In this document: piece after piece, positions 16,960 to 26,020 of the stretch
Position numbering within the stretch: position 1 is the stretch's first letter
Layout of the letters: each line of letters begins with the position of its first letter
Source of the DNA: Microthrixaceae bacterium
Lineage (GTDB): Bacteria; Actinomycetota; Acidimicrobiia; Acidimicrobiales; Poriferisodalaceae
DNA length: 64,000 nucleotides
Reading direction: 5' to 3'
NCBI GenBank assembly: GCA_011523825.1
Contig: WTFX01000011.1
Location: forward strand, 1 to 64,000
Notes under the pieces: model-generated
Seen by the model: only the letters and a program-made list of their open reading frames with translations
Told to the model about the DNA's origin: nothing
Databases searched by the model: none
Translations under genes and position numbers: made by a program

Positions 16960-17928
16960 TCATACCGGGTCCGCCTGTCTCAGCCGCCGTGCCACTTCCC
17001 CCGCTGCAAGTATCGCCTCATCGGGGTTCCCGCCACACAGCGTCATGTTGATGTGGCGGCAGCCGGCGTCGAGGTACGGCATGAAGAACTCGACGATGTC
17101 GTCAACCGTGCCGCATGGGGTGTACTTCTCGAACGCTTTGAATGGCACCCGGTAGAAGCGTTCCAGTTCGGGGCCGACCCAGCCGGCCGCTTCTTCACGG
17201 CTGTCGCCCAAGCCGATCCACAGCTGGATGCCGTGATCGGGTGCCGTGGGTGCAGGAGCGTCGACCGCCCGCTCAGCGGCGGCCGTCTCGGCGTAGAGGC
17301 GCAGCGCCGCCCGGTAGTGCTCGACCGTGCACCAGATGCCCAGCCAGCCGTCGGCGAAGCGACCGGCTCTGCGGATGGCGGCATCGGAACGGCCCCCGAC
17401 ATAGACGGGAATAGGCGGGTCGGGCACCGGGACGATGCGGGCCCCCGAGAACGAGAAGAACTCGCCTGTGTGATCGACGGTCTCGCCGGCCAGCAAACGC
17501 GCCACGATGCCGAGCGATTCGTCGGTTCGGCGCCCCCGGGTTCGCGGATCGACGCCGCACACTTCCACTTCGTGGCGGTCGTCGCCGCCGATGCCGACGC
17601 CGAAGCTGATCCGTCCCGGTGCCATCTCAGCCAGGTTCGCGAGCTGCCGGGCGACGGGAATCGGGTGGCGCAACGGCAGCAGGTACACGCCGAGATAGAC
17701 GCCCAGCGTGGGATGCAAGTTCGCCAGTGCCGCCGCAGTGACCATGCCGTCATTGCCGTGCCCGATCCGGAAGCTGACGTGATCGGCAAAGAACACATGG
17801 TCGATGCCCGCATCAGCGACGAGTTCGAGCATGCGACGGCGCTCGGCCCACGGTCGTGACCAGAGCTTGACGTCGGGTGTGACGCCGACCCGGATTGGCG
17901 GCGTTGCGGGATGCGCGTTCAAAGTCAC
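16960..17928 (-). CDS. LLM class F420/flavin-dependent oxidoreductase
   Basis: A 322-residue luciferase-like TIM-barrel protein. Typical blocks are VADAGIDHVFFADHVSF, then VARQLANLAEMAPGRISFGVGIGGDDRHE and PIPVYVGGRSDAAIRRAGRFADGWLG. It sits between the P450 and the dioxygenase with gaps of 24 and 16 bp, so three different oxidoreductases are encoded in a row. It likely performs a hydride-transfer or monooxygenase step on the same compound. Cofactor is inferred from family. Confidence 0.85.
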   Translation of the reverse strand: MTLNAHPATPPIRVGVTPDVKLWSRPWAERRRMLELVADAGIDHVFFADHVSFRIGHGNDGMVTAAALANLHPTLGVYLGVYLLPLRHPIPVARQLANLAEMAPGRISFGVGIGGDDRHEVEVCGVDPRTRGRRTDESLGIVARLLAGETVDHTGEFFSFSGARIVPVPDPPIPVYVGGRSDAAIRRAGRFADGWLGIWCTVEHYRAALRLYAETAAAERAVDAPAPTAPDHGIQLWIGLGDSREEAAGWVGPELERFYRVPFKAFEKYTPCGTVDDIVEFFMPYLDAGCRHINMTLCGGNPDEAILAAGEVARRLRQADPV

Positions 17929-17952
17929 CGGAGCGCAATCATGCCGTCGAAC

Positions 17953-19359
17953 TCACGTAGCGGTCCCTCCGCCAATGGGAGCAGCCGGATCCGGCACATC
18001 CCAGATGACTGGCAGATGCTTGAAGCCATGCTGGAAGTTCGACAGCAGACGCTCAGGCGGACGGGCTGGATCCAGTCGCAGGTTGGGCAGCCGCCACAAC
18101 GACTCGGACAGCATGGCCGACATCTGGCGCCGCGCCAGGTGGGCGCCCAGGCAGAAGTGAGGCCCCGCACCGAAAGTCAGGTGATCGTTGGGGATGCGCT
18201 CGATGTCGAAGCGGTCGGGCTCAGCAAAGACTGCTGGATCACGGTTGGCGCCCACGTGGAAGACCACCACCTTTTCTCCGGCTTGCACGTCACGGCCGCC
18301 GAGTTCGACGTCTCGGGTCGCGGTCCGGCGGAAGTGCACGACCGGAGGCATGAAGCGGAGCATCTCCTCGATCGCTCGCGGCAGCAACGACGCATCGGCA
18401 AGCAGTTTGGAGAACTGGGAGGGATGCTGCAGCAGCGCCCACAGACCACCGGGAATGCCGTTGCGCAGCGTCTCGTTGCCGGCCACGGCGAACAGAAAGA
18501 ACATCGTCTCGAATTCTTCGTTAGTGATGCCGCCCTCGGCGTCGTCGGCCGCCAGCAGGATGGAGACGACGTCGTTGCCCGGATTCGCCCGCTTGAACTC
18601 GGCGAGATCGTGGGCATAGGCGTACATGTCGGCGAGGCCCTCTCGCGAACGCGGGTCAGGCAACCGGCCGTCAGCCCCGGGACGGATCTGGGCTCGCACC
18701 TCGCAGGCGCGGCGCGCCATCGCTGTTCCTGTCGCAGGATCGAACGCATCGGACACTGCGTACTCGGCATCCTGGTAGCCGATCACCCGGTTGGACCAGT
18801 CGAAGAGCAGCATCCGGTCCTCCGACGGCACGCCCATGATGTCGGCGAGCGTCAGCAGCGGCAGCTCCGCCGAGACATCCTTGGCGAAGTCGGCGTGCCC
18901 CCGGTCGGCCACTGCGCCGACCAGATCGCGGGCGCGAGAGGCAATCGTGGCCTCCAACTCCGCGACTGCGCTCGGGGTGAACGAGCGCATCAGCAATCGC
19001 CGCAGCCGCGTGTGCTGGGGCGGGTCCTGGTTGAGCATCATCCGCTGCACGAACTCAAGCATCGCGGCGGTCTGGGGGTCGCGGATCTGCGTGCCGCCCA
19101 GGTGCGACGAGAACGTCGCCGGATCACGCAGCACCCGATTCACCAGCTCGTGGCTGAGCACTGCCCAGAAGCCGGGGCCCGCTTCCCACCCCATGAGCGA
19201 CGGCTCGTCCACCCAATGGACCGGAGCGCGCGATCGCAGCTCGGCAATGAGATCGTGGGGCACGCCTTCGAGATATGTGCGCGGGTCGAACAGCGGCGAC
19301 GGGTCGGGCCCGGGGTCGAGCCTCGATGCAGGCCGAGTGTCCGAGCGGACGGCTTCCAT
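17953..19359 (-). CDS. Cytochrome P450
   Basis: A 468-residue soluble bacterial P450. The haem-binding loop is FGAGPHFCLGAHLARR with ligand Cys403. The I-helix oxygen-binding block reads FAVAGNETLRNG, with the usual Gly-Asn-Glu-Thr pattern seen in steroid/alkane-type bacterial P450s, and the K-helix is AIEEMLRFMPPVVHFRR. The start at 19359 (MEAVRSDTR) is chosen because it lies 5 bp after the MFS stop; reading further upstream would run into the MFS gene. No ferredoxin or reductase gene is adjacent, so electrons must come from elsewhere. Confidence 0.9.
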   Translation of the reverse strand: MEAVRSDTRPASRLDPGPDPSPLFDPRTYLEGVPHDLIAELRSRAPVHWVDEPSLMGWEAGPGFWAVLSHELVNRVLRDPATFSSHLGGTQIRDPQTAAMLEFVQRMMLNQDPPQHTRLRRLLMRSFTPSAVAELEATIASRARDLVGAVADRGHADFAKDVSAELPLLTLADIMGVPSEDRMLLFDWSNRVIGYQDAEYAVSDAFDPATGTAMARRACEVRAQIRPGADGRLPDPRSREGLADMYAYAHDLAEFKRANPGNDVVSILLAADDAEGGITNEEFETMFFLFAVAGNETLRNGIPGGLWALLQHPSQFSKLLADASLLPRAIEEMLRFMPPVVHFRRTATRDVELGGRDVQAGEKVVVFHVGANRDPAVFAEPDRFDIERIPNDHLTFGAGPHFCLGAHLARRQMSAMLSESLWRLPNLRLDPARPPERLLSNFQHGFKHLPVIWDVPDPAAPIGGGTAT

Positions 19360-19364
19360 GGCGC

Positions 19365-20657
19365 TCAGCGTGCCACTTCTTGTTGTCGCTGTGGGCCGGT
19401 GGCGGTGCCGGTCGTGCGCTGGGGCGGGCTCGGGGGTTTGGTGATCACGAAGAACAGCATCCCGGTGGCGGTAATGGCAGCGAGCGCAACAAAGGCGGTG
19501 ACGTAGCTGCCGGTGGTGTCGGCAACCCACCCTGCGGCGAGCGGGCCGACGATCGGCCCGATCATCACGATGAGCGAGCTCACGCCCATGATCGCAGCGA
19601 AGGCCGAGGAGCCGAAGTAGTCGGCTCGCATGGCCTGCATGAGCGGCCCGCGCGCACCCCAAGCCAGCCCATGAAAGACGACGGACAGCACCACCACGAA
19701 CGCGTTGGGAGCCCACGCCAGCAGCAGGATGCCCCCGGCGTGCCCGAACATGGCGACCGACGCAATGAGCCGCTTGTTGACGCGATCGCCGAGGTAGCCG
19801 CCCACCGCCATGCCGGCAAGCTGCATCAGCGGCAGCGCTGCTGCGAACAAGCTGGCGTGCTGCAGCGAGTATCCCCGTTCGGACGTCAGGTAGAGCTGCA
19901 GGTGCGCCATCACTGCACCGACGACGATCAGGGCGCTCAGATGACCGAACGAGATGGTCCAGAACGCTCTCGTGCGCATCGCCTCTTTCGCCGTGAAGTG
20001 GACGTCGGTGAGGCCTTCGGCGCGGACCGTTCTCCCATTGGCAACGATCTTGGCCCCGCCGTCGACCTCTTCGCCGAACTCAGCAGGGCTGCCGTCGAGG
20101 TACTTGGCCAGCCACCAGGCGACAGCAGCGCCCCCGACACCGGTGACCGCAGCGGTCGTGCGCCAGCCGAACCACGTGAACATCAGGACCACGAGCGGGA
20201 CGCACATTCCGCCCACTGCGAGTCCCATGCCGCCGAGCGCCAGTGCGCGGGCGCGGAGACGCTCGAACCATCGGACGATCGCGACGGTGACCGTCAAGAA
20301 CCCGCAGAATGCGCCGCCGACCGACAGGATGAAGAAGGCGCCGTAGAACTGCCACAGCGAATGCAGCTGGCTGAACCACACGAAGCCGACCGCCATGCAC
20401 AGCGCGCCTGCTCGGGTGATGGCTTTGGGTCCGAACCGGTCGATTAGCCAGCCCTGCGCCGGCCCCAGCAGCGCCGTCTCGGCTCGATTCACCGCGAACG
20501 CGCCCGACAGGGCCGTCTTGCTCCAGCCGTACTCCCGATCGAGCTCCACCAGGTAGGCGCCCAGCGAGTGCATGACGAATGCGCTCTGCAGCCCCTGGAT
20601 CACTGCCCCTGCACCCACCACCCTCCATCCGCGGAAGGTGGTGCTAAGTTTGGACAT
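19365..20657 (-). CDS. MFS transporter (monocarboxylate/oxalate-formate type)
   Basis: A 430-residue major facilitator with about 12 membrane helices, starting FRGWRVVGAGAVIQGLQSAF. It has the loop motif GWLIDRFGPKAITRAG between helices 2 and 3, and the equivalent GGYLGDRVNKRLIA in the second half. The layout resembles the MCT/OFA branch that carries carboxylates. The ATG at 20657 follows AGGA on the minus strand. It is the first gene of the five-gene catabolic set and is divergent from the pyrimidine operon, so it likely imports the acid that the P450, LLM oxidoreductase, dioxygenase and CoA transferase work on. Confidence 0.85.
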   Translation of the reverse strand: MSKLSTTFRGWRVVGAGAVIQGLQSAFVMHSLGAYLVELDREYGWSKTALSGAFAVNRAETALLGPAQGWLIDRFGPKAITRAGALCMAVGFVWFSQLHSLWQFYGAFFILSVGGAFCGFLTVTVAIVRWFERLRARALALGGMGLAVGGMCVPLVVLMFTWFGWRTTAAVTGVGGAAVAWWLAKYLDGSPAEFGEEVDGGAKIVANGRTVRAEGLTDVHFTAKEAMRTRAFWTISFGHLSALIVVGAVMAHLQLYLTSERGYSLQHASLFAAALPLMQLAGMAVGGYLGDRVNKRLIASVAMFGHAGGILLLAWAPNAFVVVLSVVFHGLAWGARGPLMQAMRADYFGSSAFAAIMGVSSLIVMIGPIVGPLAAGWVADTTGSYVTAFVALAAITATGMLFFVITKPPSPPQRTTGTATGPQRQQEVAR

Positions 20658-20782
20658 CGTTACATCCTGCCTGATGAGGCCCCTGCTTCGTCGGTTCAGA
20701 CCCCCTCTACAGGCTGATCTAGACTCGCTTTTTTCCTCCAACCACGCACGAAAGACTCCCAGGAGAGCGAGGAGGGCACAAC
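20658..20782. promoter_or_regulatory. Divergent promoter region
   Basis: This 125-bp gap separates the minus-strand catabolic operon from the plus-strand pyrimidine operon. TAGACT at 20720-20725 is a likely -10 for the plus strand. A purine-rich ribosome site (GAGGAGGG) lies just before the ATG at 20783. Shared control of both operons is possible. Confidence 0.4.
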
Positions 20783-21625
20783 ATGGCACGCATGGTGACG
20801 GCCGCAATCGTGCAGACGGCCTGGACCGGTGACAAGGAGTCGATGATCGAGCTCCACGAGAAGTACGTGGCCGAAGCGGCCGCTGCCGGCGCCCGGGTCA
20901 TGTGCTTTCAGGAGCTGTTCTACGGGCCCTACTTCTGCCAGGTGCAGGACGCCGAGTACTACTCCTATGCCGAAGCGATTCCCGACGGCCCGACCACCAA
21001 GCGCTTCTGCGAGCTCGCCGCCAAGCACGAGATGGTGCTCGTCGTGCCGATGTACGAGCGGGAGCAAGCCGGACTCCTCTACAACACCGCGGCCGTCATC
21101 GACGCCGACGGCACCTATCTCGGCAAGTACCGCAAGAATCACATCCCGCAGGTCAAGGGGTTCTGGGAGAAGTTCTACTTCCGTCCGGGCAATCTGGGCT
21201 ATCCCGTCTTCGAGACCGCAGTCGGGACGGTGGGCGTCTACATCTGCTACGACCGACATTTCCCCGAGGGCTGGCGTGCTCTCGGGCTGGCCGGCGCGGA
21301 GATCGTCTTCAACCCCTCAGCCACCAGCCGGGGGCTGTCCGCATACCTGTGGCAGCTCGAACAGACATCCTCCGCGGCAGCGAACATGTACTTCGTCGGG
21401 GCCATCAACCGGGTCGGCGTCGAGCCGCTCGGTGACAACGACTTCTACGGCACGTCGTACTTCGCCAACCCCCGTGGGCAGATCGTTGACGGGGCCGCAT
21501 CGGACCACGCCGAGGAGCTGATCGTGCGTGAGCTGGATCTCGAGATGCTCGACGAGGTCCGCAACCAGTGGGCCTTCTACCGAGACCGCCGGCCAGAGTC
21601 GTACGAACCGCTCGTAGCGCCCTGA
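20783..21625 (+). CDS. Nitrilase-superfamily amidohydrolase, probable beta-ureidopropionase or N-carbamoyl amidase
   Basis: A 280-residue carbon-nitrogen hydrolase. The catalytic Glu-Lys-Cys triad is Glu44 (CFQELFYGPY), Lys118 (KYRKNHIPQ) and Cys155 (YICYDRHFPEGWR). The family cleaves N-carbamoyl compounds or amides. Next to dihydropyrimidinase the natural role is the last step of reductive pyrimidine breakdown: N-carbamoyl-beta-alanine to beta-alanine, CO2 and ammonia. N-carbamoylputrescine amidase is the main alternative. It leads an operon running to the ABC importer. Confidence 0.85.
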   Translation: MARMVTAAIVQTAWTGDKESMIELHEKYVAEAAAAGARVMCFQELFYGPYFCQVQDAEYYSYAEAIPDGPTTKRFCELAAKHEMVLVVPMYEREQAGLLYNTAAVIDADGTYLGKYRKNHIPQVKGFWEKFYFRPGNLGYPVFETAVGTVGVYICYDRHFPEGWRALGLAGAEIVFNPSATSRGLSAYLWQLEQTSSAAANMYFVGAINRVGVEPLGDNDFYGTSYFANPRGQIVDGAASDHAEELIVRELDLEMLDEVRNQWAFYRDRRPESYEPLVAP

Positions 21626-21683
21626 GGCGGCGGGCCAGGACTGGAGCGGGCTGCGCAGATCGCGACCGAGGGGGGACACGAAG

Positions 21684-23093
21684 ATGACGACGCTGATCAA
21701 GGGGGGCACCGTTGTCAGCTCGACCGGAGCGGATCCGGCCGAAGTGCTCATTGACGGGGAGCAGATCGTCGCGGTGTTGCAGCCCGGCAGCGACATCGCC
21801 GTGGCAGCCGAGCAGGGCGCAGAGGTCGTCGACGCCACCGGACGGCTGGTGGTGCCCGGTGGGGTGGACGTGCATACGCACATGGAGCTGCCCTTCGGCG
21901 GCACCTACGCCTCTGACACCTTCGAGACGGGCACGCGGGCCGCAGCATGGGGCGGCACGACGACGATCGTGGATTTCGCCGTGCAGAAGTACGGCGAGAA
22001 CGTGCGGGAGTGCCTCGACGAGTGGATGGCCAAGGCCGAGGGCAACTGCGCGGTCGACTTCGGCTTTCACATGATCATCGGCGGCGTCGACAACGACTCG
22101 CTCAAAGAGATGGACCTGCTGGTCAACGAGGGCATCACCAGCTTCAAGCTGTTCATGGCCTACCCGGGGGTCTTCCTCGCCGACGACGGCCAGATCCTGC
22201 GGGCCATGCAGCAGGCTGCTGGCAACGGCGGGTTGATCATGATGCACGCAGAGAACGGCTTGGCCATCGACGTGCTGGCCGCTCAGGCATTCGAGCGGGG
22301 CGAGACCGCGCCGGTCACCCATGGCTACGTGCGGCGCAAGGAGCTGGAGTCGGAAGCCACGCACCGGGCGATCCAGCTGGCCAAGGTGGGCGCGGCGCCG
22401 CTGTACATCGTGCACCTCTCGGCTGCTGAGGCCCTCGAGCAGGTGACACTGGCACGCGACGCAGGCATGAACGTGTTCGCAGAAACCTGCCCGCAGTACC
22501 TGCACTTCAGCTTGGAGGAGCACCTCAACCTGCCCGGATTCGGGGGTGCCGCCTACGTGTGCTCGACACCGATCCGTTCCCGGGAAGAAGGCCACCAGGA
22601 CGCCTTGTGGAAGGGGCTGCGCACCAACGATCTGGCCGTCGTGTCCACCGACCACTGCCCGTTCTGCATGAAGGAGCAGAAGGAGCTCGGGCTCAACGAC
22701 TTCCGGGCCATCCCCAACGGCATCGGCGGCGTCGAGCACCGCATGGACATGATCTACCAGGGCGTAGTGACCGGCGAGATCGGCCTGGCACGCTGGGTGG
22801 AGCTGTGCGCTACGACGCCTGCTCGCATGATGGGCCTGTATCCCCGCAAGGGAATCATCGCGGCGGGTTCCGATGCCGACGTGGTGATCTATGACCCCGC
22901 GCACCGCTGGACCATCAGCGTGGACAACCACCACATGAACATCGACCACTCGGCCTATGAAGGCGTCGAGGTGACGGGCCACGTCGACACGGTGTATTCC
23001 CGGGGTCGCAAGATCATTGACGACGGCCAGTACCTGGGTCGCGCTGGCGACGGCCAGTACCTGCCCCGCGGACTCTGCCAGTACCTGCAATAG
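21684..23093 (+). CDS. hydA: Dihydropyrimidinase / D-hydantoinase
   Basis: A 469-residue cyclic amidohydrolase that opens 5,6-dihydrouracil, dihydrothymine or hydantoins to the N-carbamoyl acid. Metal ligands are His64 and His66 (DVHTHMELPFGG), carboxylated Lys155 (SFKLFMAYPG), His188 (MMHAEN), His244 (YIVHLSAAEA) and an Asp in VVSTDHCPF. The start at 21684 has a strong GAGGGGGG ribosome site. The C-terminus carries three closely spaced QYL units (bases 23027-23087) not usual for the family. It pairs with the upstream carbamoyl hydrolase and the downstream importer. Confidence 0.92.
   Translation: MTTLIKGGTVVSSTGADPAEVLIDGEQIVAVLQPGSDIAVAAEQGAEVVDATGRLVVPGGVDVHTHMELPFGGTYASDTFETGTRAAAWGGTTTIVDFAVQKYGENVRECLDEWMAKAEGNCAVDFGFHMIIGGVDNDSLKEMDLLVNEGITSFKLFMAYPGVFLADDGQILRAMQQAAGNGGLIMMHAENGLAIDVLAAQAFERGETAPVTHGYVRRKELESEATHRAIQLAKVGAAPLYIVHLSAAEALEQVTLARDAGMNVFAETCPQYLHFSLEEHLNLPGFGGAAYVCSTPIRSREEGHQDALWKGLRTNDLAVVSTDHCPFCMKEQKELGLNDFRAIPNGIGGVEHRMDMIYQGVVTGEIGLARWVELCATTPARMMGLYPRKGIIAAGSDADVVIYDPAHRWTISVDNHHMNIDHSAYEGVEVTGHVDTVYSRGRKIIDDGQYLGRAGDGQYLPRGLCQYLQ
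23027..23087 (+). repeat. Three copies of GCCAGTACCTG in the hydA 3' end
   Basis: GCCAGTACCTG occurs at 23027, 23053 and 23077, spaced 26 and 24 bp. The repeat extends the protein tail with three Gln-Tyr-Leu units. It looks like a small local duplication. Confidence 0.7.
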
Positions 23094-23159
23094 GGGGCGG
23101 CATCACCTCCCGGCGCAACGGCGCGCCGGGACAGCACAGCGGATCGGAGGACTCAACAC

Positions 23160-24161
23160 ATGGATTTTGGCGTTGTTCTTCAGACCGATCCGCCTGCCTG
23201 GCGAGTGGTTGACCTCGCTCAGCGGGCTGAGACACTGGGGTTCGACTACGGGTGGACCTTCGACAGCCACGTGCTGTGGCAAGAGCCGTACGTCATCTAC
23301 AGCCAGATGCTGTCGGCCACGAATCGCATGACCGTCGGCCCGATGGTCACCAATCCGGGCACCCGGAATTGGACGGTGACCGCTTCGCTGTTCGCCACGC
23401 TCAACGACATGTTCGGCAACCGCACCGTGTGCGGCATCGGGCGTGGTGACTCGGCAATGCGGGTGCTGGGCCACCATCCCACCAGCCTGGCCACACTGTC
23501 CGAGTCGATGACGGTCATCAAGGGCTTGGCCGAAGGCCACGAGGTGACCTACAACGGCACCCGCCAGCAGATCCCGTGGTCAGCGGGCAGCCGGCTCGAC
23601 ATCTGGATGGCGGCGTACGGGCCGAAGGCACTGAGACTCTGCGGGGAACAGGCCGACGGCTTCATCCTGCAGCTCGCCGATCCCCAGATCACCGAATGGA
23701 CCGTGGCCGCCGTCCGCCGGGCCGCAGCGGAGGCTGGACGCAATCCCGACGATCTGTACATCTGTGTGGCGGCACCGGCATATGTAGGTGACAACCTCGA
23801 CCACCAGCGCGACCAGTGCCGGTGGTTCGGCGGCATGGTCGGCAACCACGTAGCCGATCTCGTCGAGCGGTACGGCGACACCGGGGGCGGGGTGCCGCAA
23901 GCTCTCACCGACTACATCGCCGGGCGCGAGGGCTACGACTACGCCGAGCACGGAAAGGCCGGCAACGTCCACACCGACTTCGTGCCCGATGAGGTGATCG
24001 ACCGCTTCTGCATTCTCGGCGACGCCGACAGCCATGTCTCGCGCCTGAGCGAGCTGCGAGATCTCGGCGTGGACCAATTCGCCATCTACCTGATGCACGA
24101 TGCCAAGGACGAGACCCTGAACGCCTATGGCCAGCGCATCATCCCGGCGCTCAGAGACTGA
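23160..24161 (+). CDS. LLM class F420-dependent oxidoreductase of the pyrimidine cluster
   Basis: A 333-residue luciferase-like protein beginning MDFGVVLQTDPPAWRVVDLA, with blocks RMTVGPMVTNPGTRNWTVTASLFATLNDMFG, then CGIGRGDSAMRVLG and ASHH-like positions replaced by GHHPTSLATL. It resembles the subgroup named TIGR03842, whose genes often sit beside dihydropyrimidinase (recollection). It could carry out a reduction or oxidation of the pyrimidine ring before hydrolysis, but this is inference. A GGAGG ribosome site precedes the ATG. Confidence 0.82.
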   Translation: MDFGVVLQTDPPAWRVVDLAQRAETLGFDYGWTFDSHVLWQEPYVIYSQMLSATNRMTVGPMVTNPGTRNWTVTASLFATLNDMFGNRTVCGIGRGDSAMRVLGHHPTSLATLSESMTVIKGLAEGHEVTYNGTRQQIPWSAGSRLDIWMAAYGPKALRLCGEQADGFILQLADPQITEWTVAAVRRAAAEAGRNPDDLYICVAAPAYVGDNLDHQRDQCRWFGGMVGNHVADLVERYGDTGGGVPQALTDYIAGREGYDYAEHGKAGNVHTDFVPDEVIDRFCILGDADSHVSRLSELRDLGVDQFAIYLMHDAKDETLNAYGQRIIPALRD

Positions 24162-24171
24162 CCGGTCCATC

Positions 24172-25188
24172 GTGCAAGCAGCAACTGCTCCAGAGTCGCA
24201 TTCATCGGCGCCTTCATTGGCGTCCGATCCCTCAGCGATCGACGATCCGATCGTCCGCGAGCAGTTCATCAGGCTGCAGGCCGCGCGCGAGCGCCGCCGA
24301 GCGCGCACCCGCAGCACGGTCCGCCAGGCGATCGTGCTCGTGGCATTCCTGATGCTGCTGTGTGTCGCTTACACCGCCTACAAGGCGGTCGGGGCCGCCA
24401 TCGACGACGCTCAATCGGAATGGCCGCTCATCGGCTCGTTCCTGCCCGAGTCCGGCGATCTGAAGATGCCGCCGGTGCTGGACATCGTCTCGGGCATCTT
24501 CGCCGAGCCGAGGGGAGCCGGCGAGCCCTTCTGGTCGATCGTCGGCAAGGAGGCAGCCTTCACGCTGCGGGAAGCTGCGGTGGGATTCGCGATCGGGGTC
24601 GTCGTCGGATTGGGCATCGCCATCGTCCTGACCACGTCGGGCCGCCTGGAGCGAGCGCTCGTGCCGCACGTCATCGCCAGCCAGACCATCCCGCTGATCG
24701 CCATCGCCCCGATCATCGTGATCTGGGGCCGCAAGAGCTTCGATTTCCTGCCGTTCGAGTGGCAGGACTGGATGTCGGTCTCCATCATCGCCACCTACCT
24801 GACCTTCTTCCCCGTGACCATCAACGGTCTGCGAGGCCTGCAATCCCCACGGCCGGAGAACTTGGAGCTGATGGACTCCTATGCGGCACGCTGGGGACAG
24901 ACGCTGTGGCGGCTGCGGCTGCCGGCGTCGTTGCCCTACCTGTTCGCGGCGTTCAAGATCGCTGCGACGGCGAGCGTGGTGGGCGCCATCGTGGGTGAGA
25001 TCTCGGCCGGTGTGAAGGGCGGCTTGGGCCGCCGGGTGCTGCTGGAAGCGCAGCGCTACACCACGGGACCCGAGCGCCTCTACGTGGCGGTGCTGGGCGC
25101 CGCCGCGCTCGGGATATTCGTCTTCGCCGTGATCTCGTCGTTCGAGTACGTGCTCGTCAGGCGCAAGGGTCAAGAGGCCGTGACATGA
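24172..25188 (+). CDS. ABC transporter permease (NitT/TauT/ThiX type)
   Basis: A 338-residue inner-membrane permease with an N-terminal helix (VLVAFLMLLCVAYTAYKAV), a periplasmic stretch and the BPD_transp_1 core. The EAA-type loop reads ELMDSYAARWGQTLWRLRLPASLPYLFAA. The GTG at 24172, 10 bp after the preceding stop, is preferred; an ATG at 24127 would overlap the upstream gene by 35 bp. It forms a heteromeric channel with the second permease at 26017. Substrate is inferred as a pyrimidine or hydantoin from the neighbours. Confidence 0.87.
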   Translation: MQAATAPESHSSAPSLASDPSAIDDPIVREQFIRLQAARERRRARTRSTVRQAIVLVAFLMLLCVAYTAYKAVGAAIDDAQSEWPLIGSFLPESGDLKMPPVLDIVSGIFAEPRGAGEPFWSIVGKEAAFTLREAAVGFAIGVVVGLGIAIVLTTSGRLERALVPHVIASQTIPLIAIAPIIVIWGRKSFDFLPFEWQDWMSVSIIATYLTFFPVTINGLRGLQSPRPENLELMDSYAARWGQTLWRLRLPASLPYLFAAFKIAATASVVGAIVGEISAGVKGGLGRRVLLEAQRYTTGPERLYVAVLGAAALGIFVFAVISSFEYVLVRRKGQEAVT

Positions 25189-25198
25189 GGGACGGCAC

Positions 25199-26020
25199 AT
25201 GAACGACGCAGGACCGCAGCCTGAGTCCGACGGCGCTGCTGGTGGCGCACCTGCTGCTGTCGAGGTGGTGGGTGTCTCCAAGGTGTTCAACCCGGGACGT
25301 TCCAACGAGATCAAAGCGCTGACAGGCATCGACCTGCGCATCGACCCGGGCGAGTTCGTCACGCTGATCGGGCCGTCCGGCTGCGGCAAGAGCACTCTGC
25401 TGCGACTGATCGCCGCGCTGACAGGCGTGTCAGAAGGGACCGTCTCGGTGAACGGCAAGACGGCCGATCAGGCTCGCCTCGACCGCGACTACTCGATGGT
25501 GTTCCAGCGGGCGGGCCTATTCGACTGGCGGAATGTGTCACGCAACATCGAGCTGCCGCTCGAGCTCATGGGCTGGAAGGCGGCAGAGCGCCGGGAGCGG
25601 TCAGCCGAGATGCTCGACTTGGTGAAGCTCAGCGAATTCGCCCGCCATCACCCGGCAGAGCTCTCCGGAGGCATGCAACAGCGGGTGGCCATCGCCCGAG
25701 CGATGTCGTTCCATCCCCAGCTCTTGCTGATGGACGAGCCGTTCGGCGCGCTCGACGAGATGACCCGCGAGCACATGCAGAACGAGCTGCTGCGGATCTG
25801 GGCCGAGACGCAGATCACTGTGATCTTCGTGACTCACTCCATCAGCGAGGCCGTGTTCCTGTCCACCAGAGTCGTGGTGATGTCGCCCCGACCCGGCCGC
25901 ATCTCGGCGGTCATCGACGTCGACCTGGGCGAGCGCAACGAGGCGACGCGTGACGATCCGGCCTATTTCTCCTGCGTGACCGCGGTGCGCGATGCGCTGC
26001 GAGACGGGGGTGAGTCGTGA
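25199..26020 (+). CDS. ABC transporter ATP-binding protein (NitT/TauT type)
   Basis: A 273-residue ATPase that powers the importer. Walker A is GPSGCGKST (residues 58-66), the Q-loop reads SMVFQRAGLFDWRNV, the signature is LSGGMQQRVAIARA, Walker B is LLLMDEPFGALDE, and the switch His is in VIFVTHSISEAVFLS. The C-terminus matches SsuB/TauB/ThiZ-like proteins. It lies between the two permease genes and its stop overlaps the next GTG by four bases. Confidence 0.93.
   Translation: MNDAGPQPESDGAAGGAPAAVEVVGVSKVFNPGRSNEIKALTGIDLRIDPGEFVTLIGPSGCGKSTLLRLIAALTGVSEGTVSVNGKTADQARLDRDYSMVFQRAGLFDWRNVSRNIELPLELMGWKAAERRERSAEMLDLVKLSEFARHHPAELSGGMQQRVAIARAMSFHPQLLLMDEPFGALDEMTREHMQNELLRIWAETQITVIFVTHSISEAVFLSTRVVVMSPRPGRISAVIDVDLGERNEATRDDPAYFSCVTAVRDALRDGGES

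Noticed and set aside
17911..19506. A 531-codon plus-strand frame opposite the P450
   Set aside because: It is the complement of a clear P450 with its haem motif; no protein family pattern appears in it.
21405..23090. A 561-codon open frame on the minus strand opposite dihydropyrimidinase
   Set aside because: It is antisense to a gene with all catalytic motifs. Its translation is low-complexity His/Arg/Val-rich, as expected for GC-rich shadow frames.
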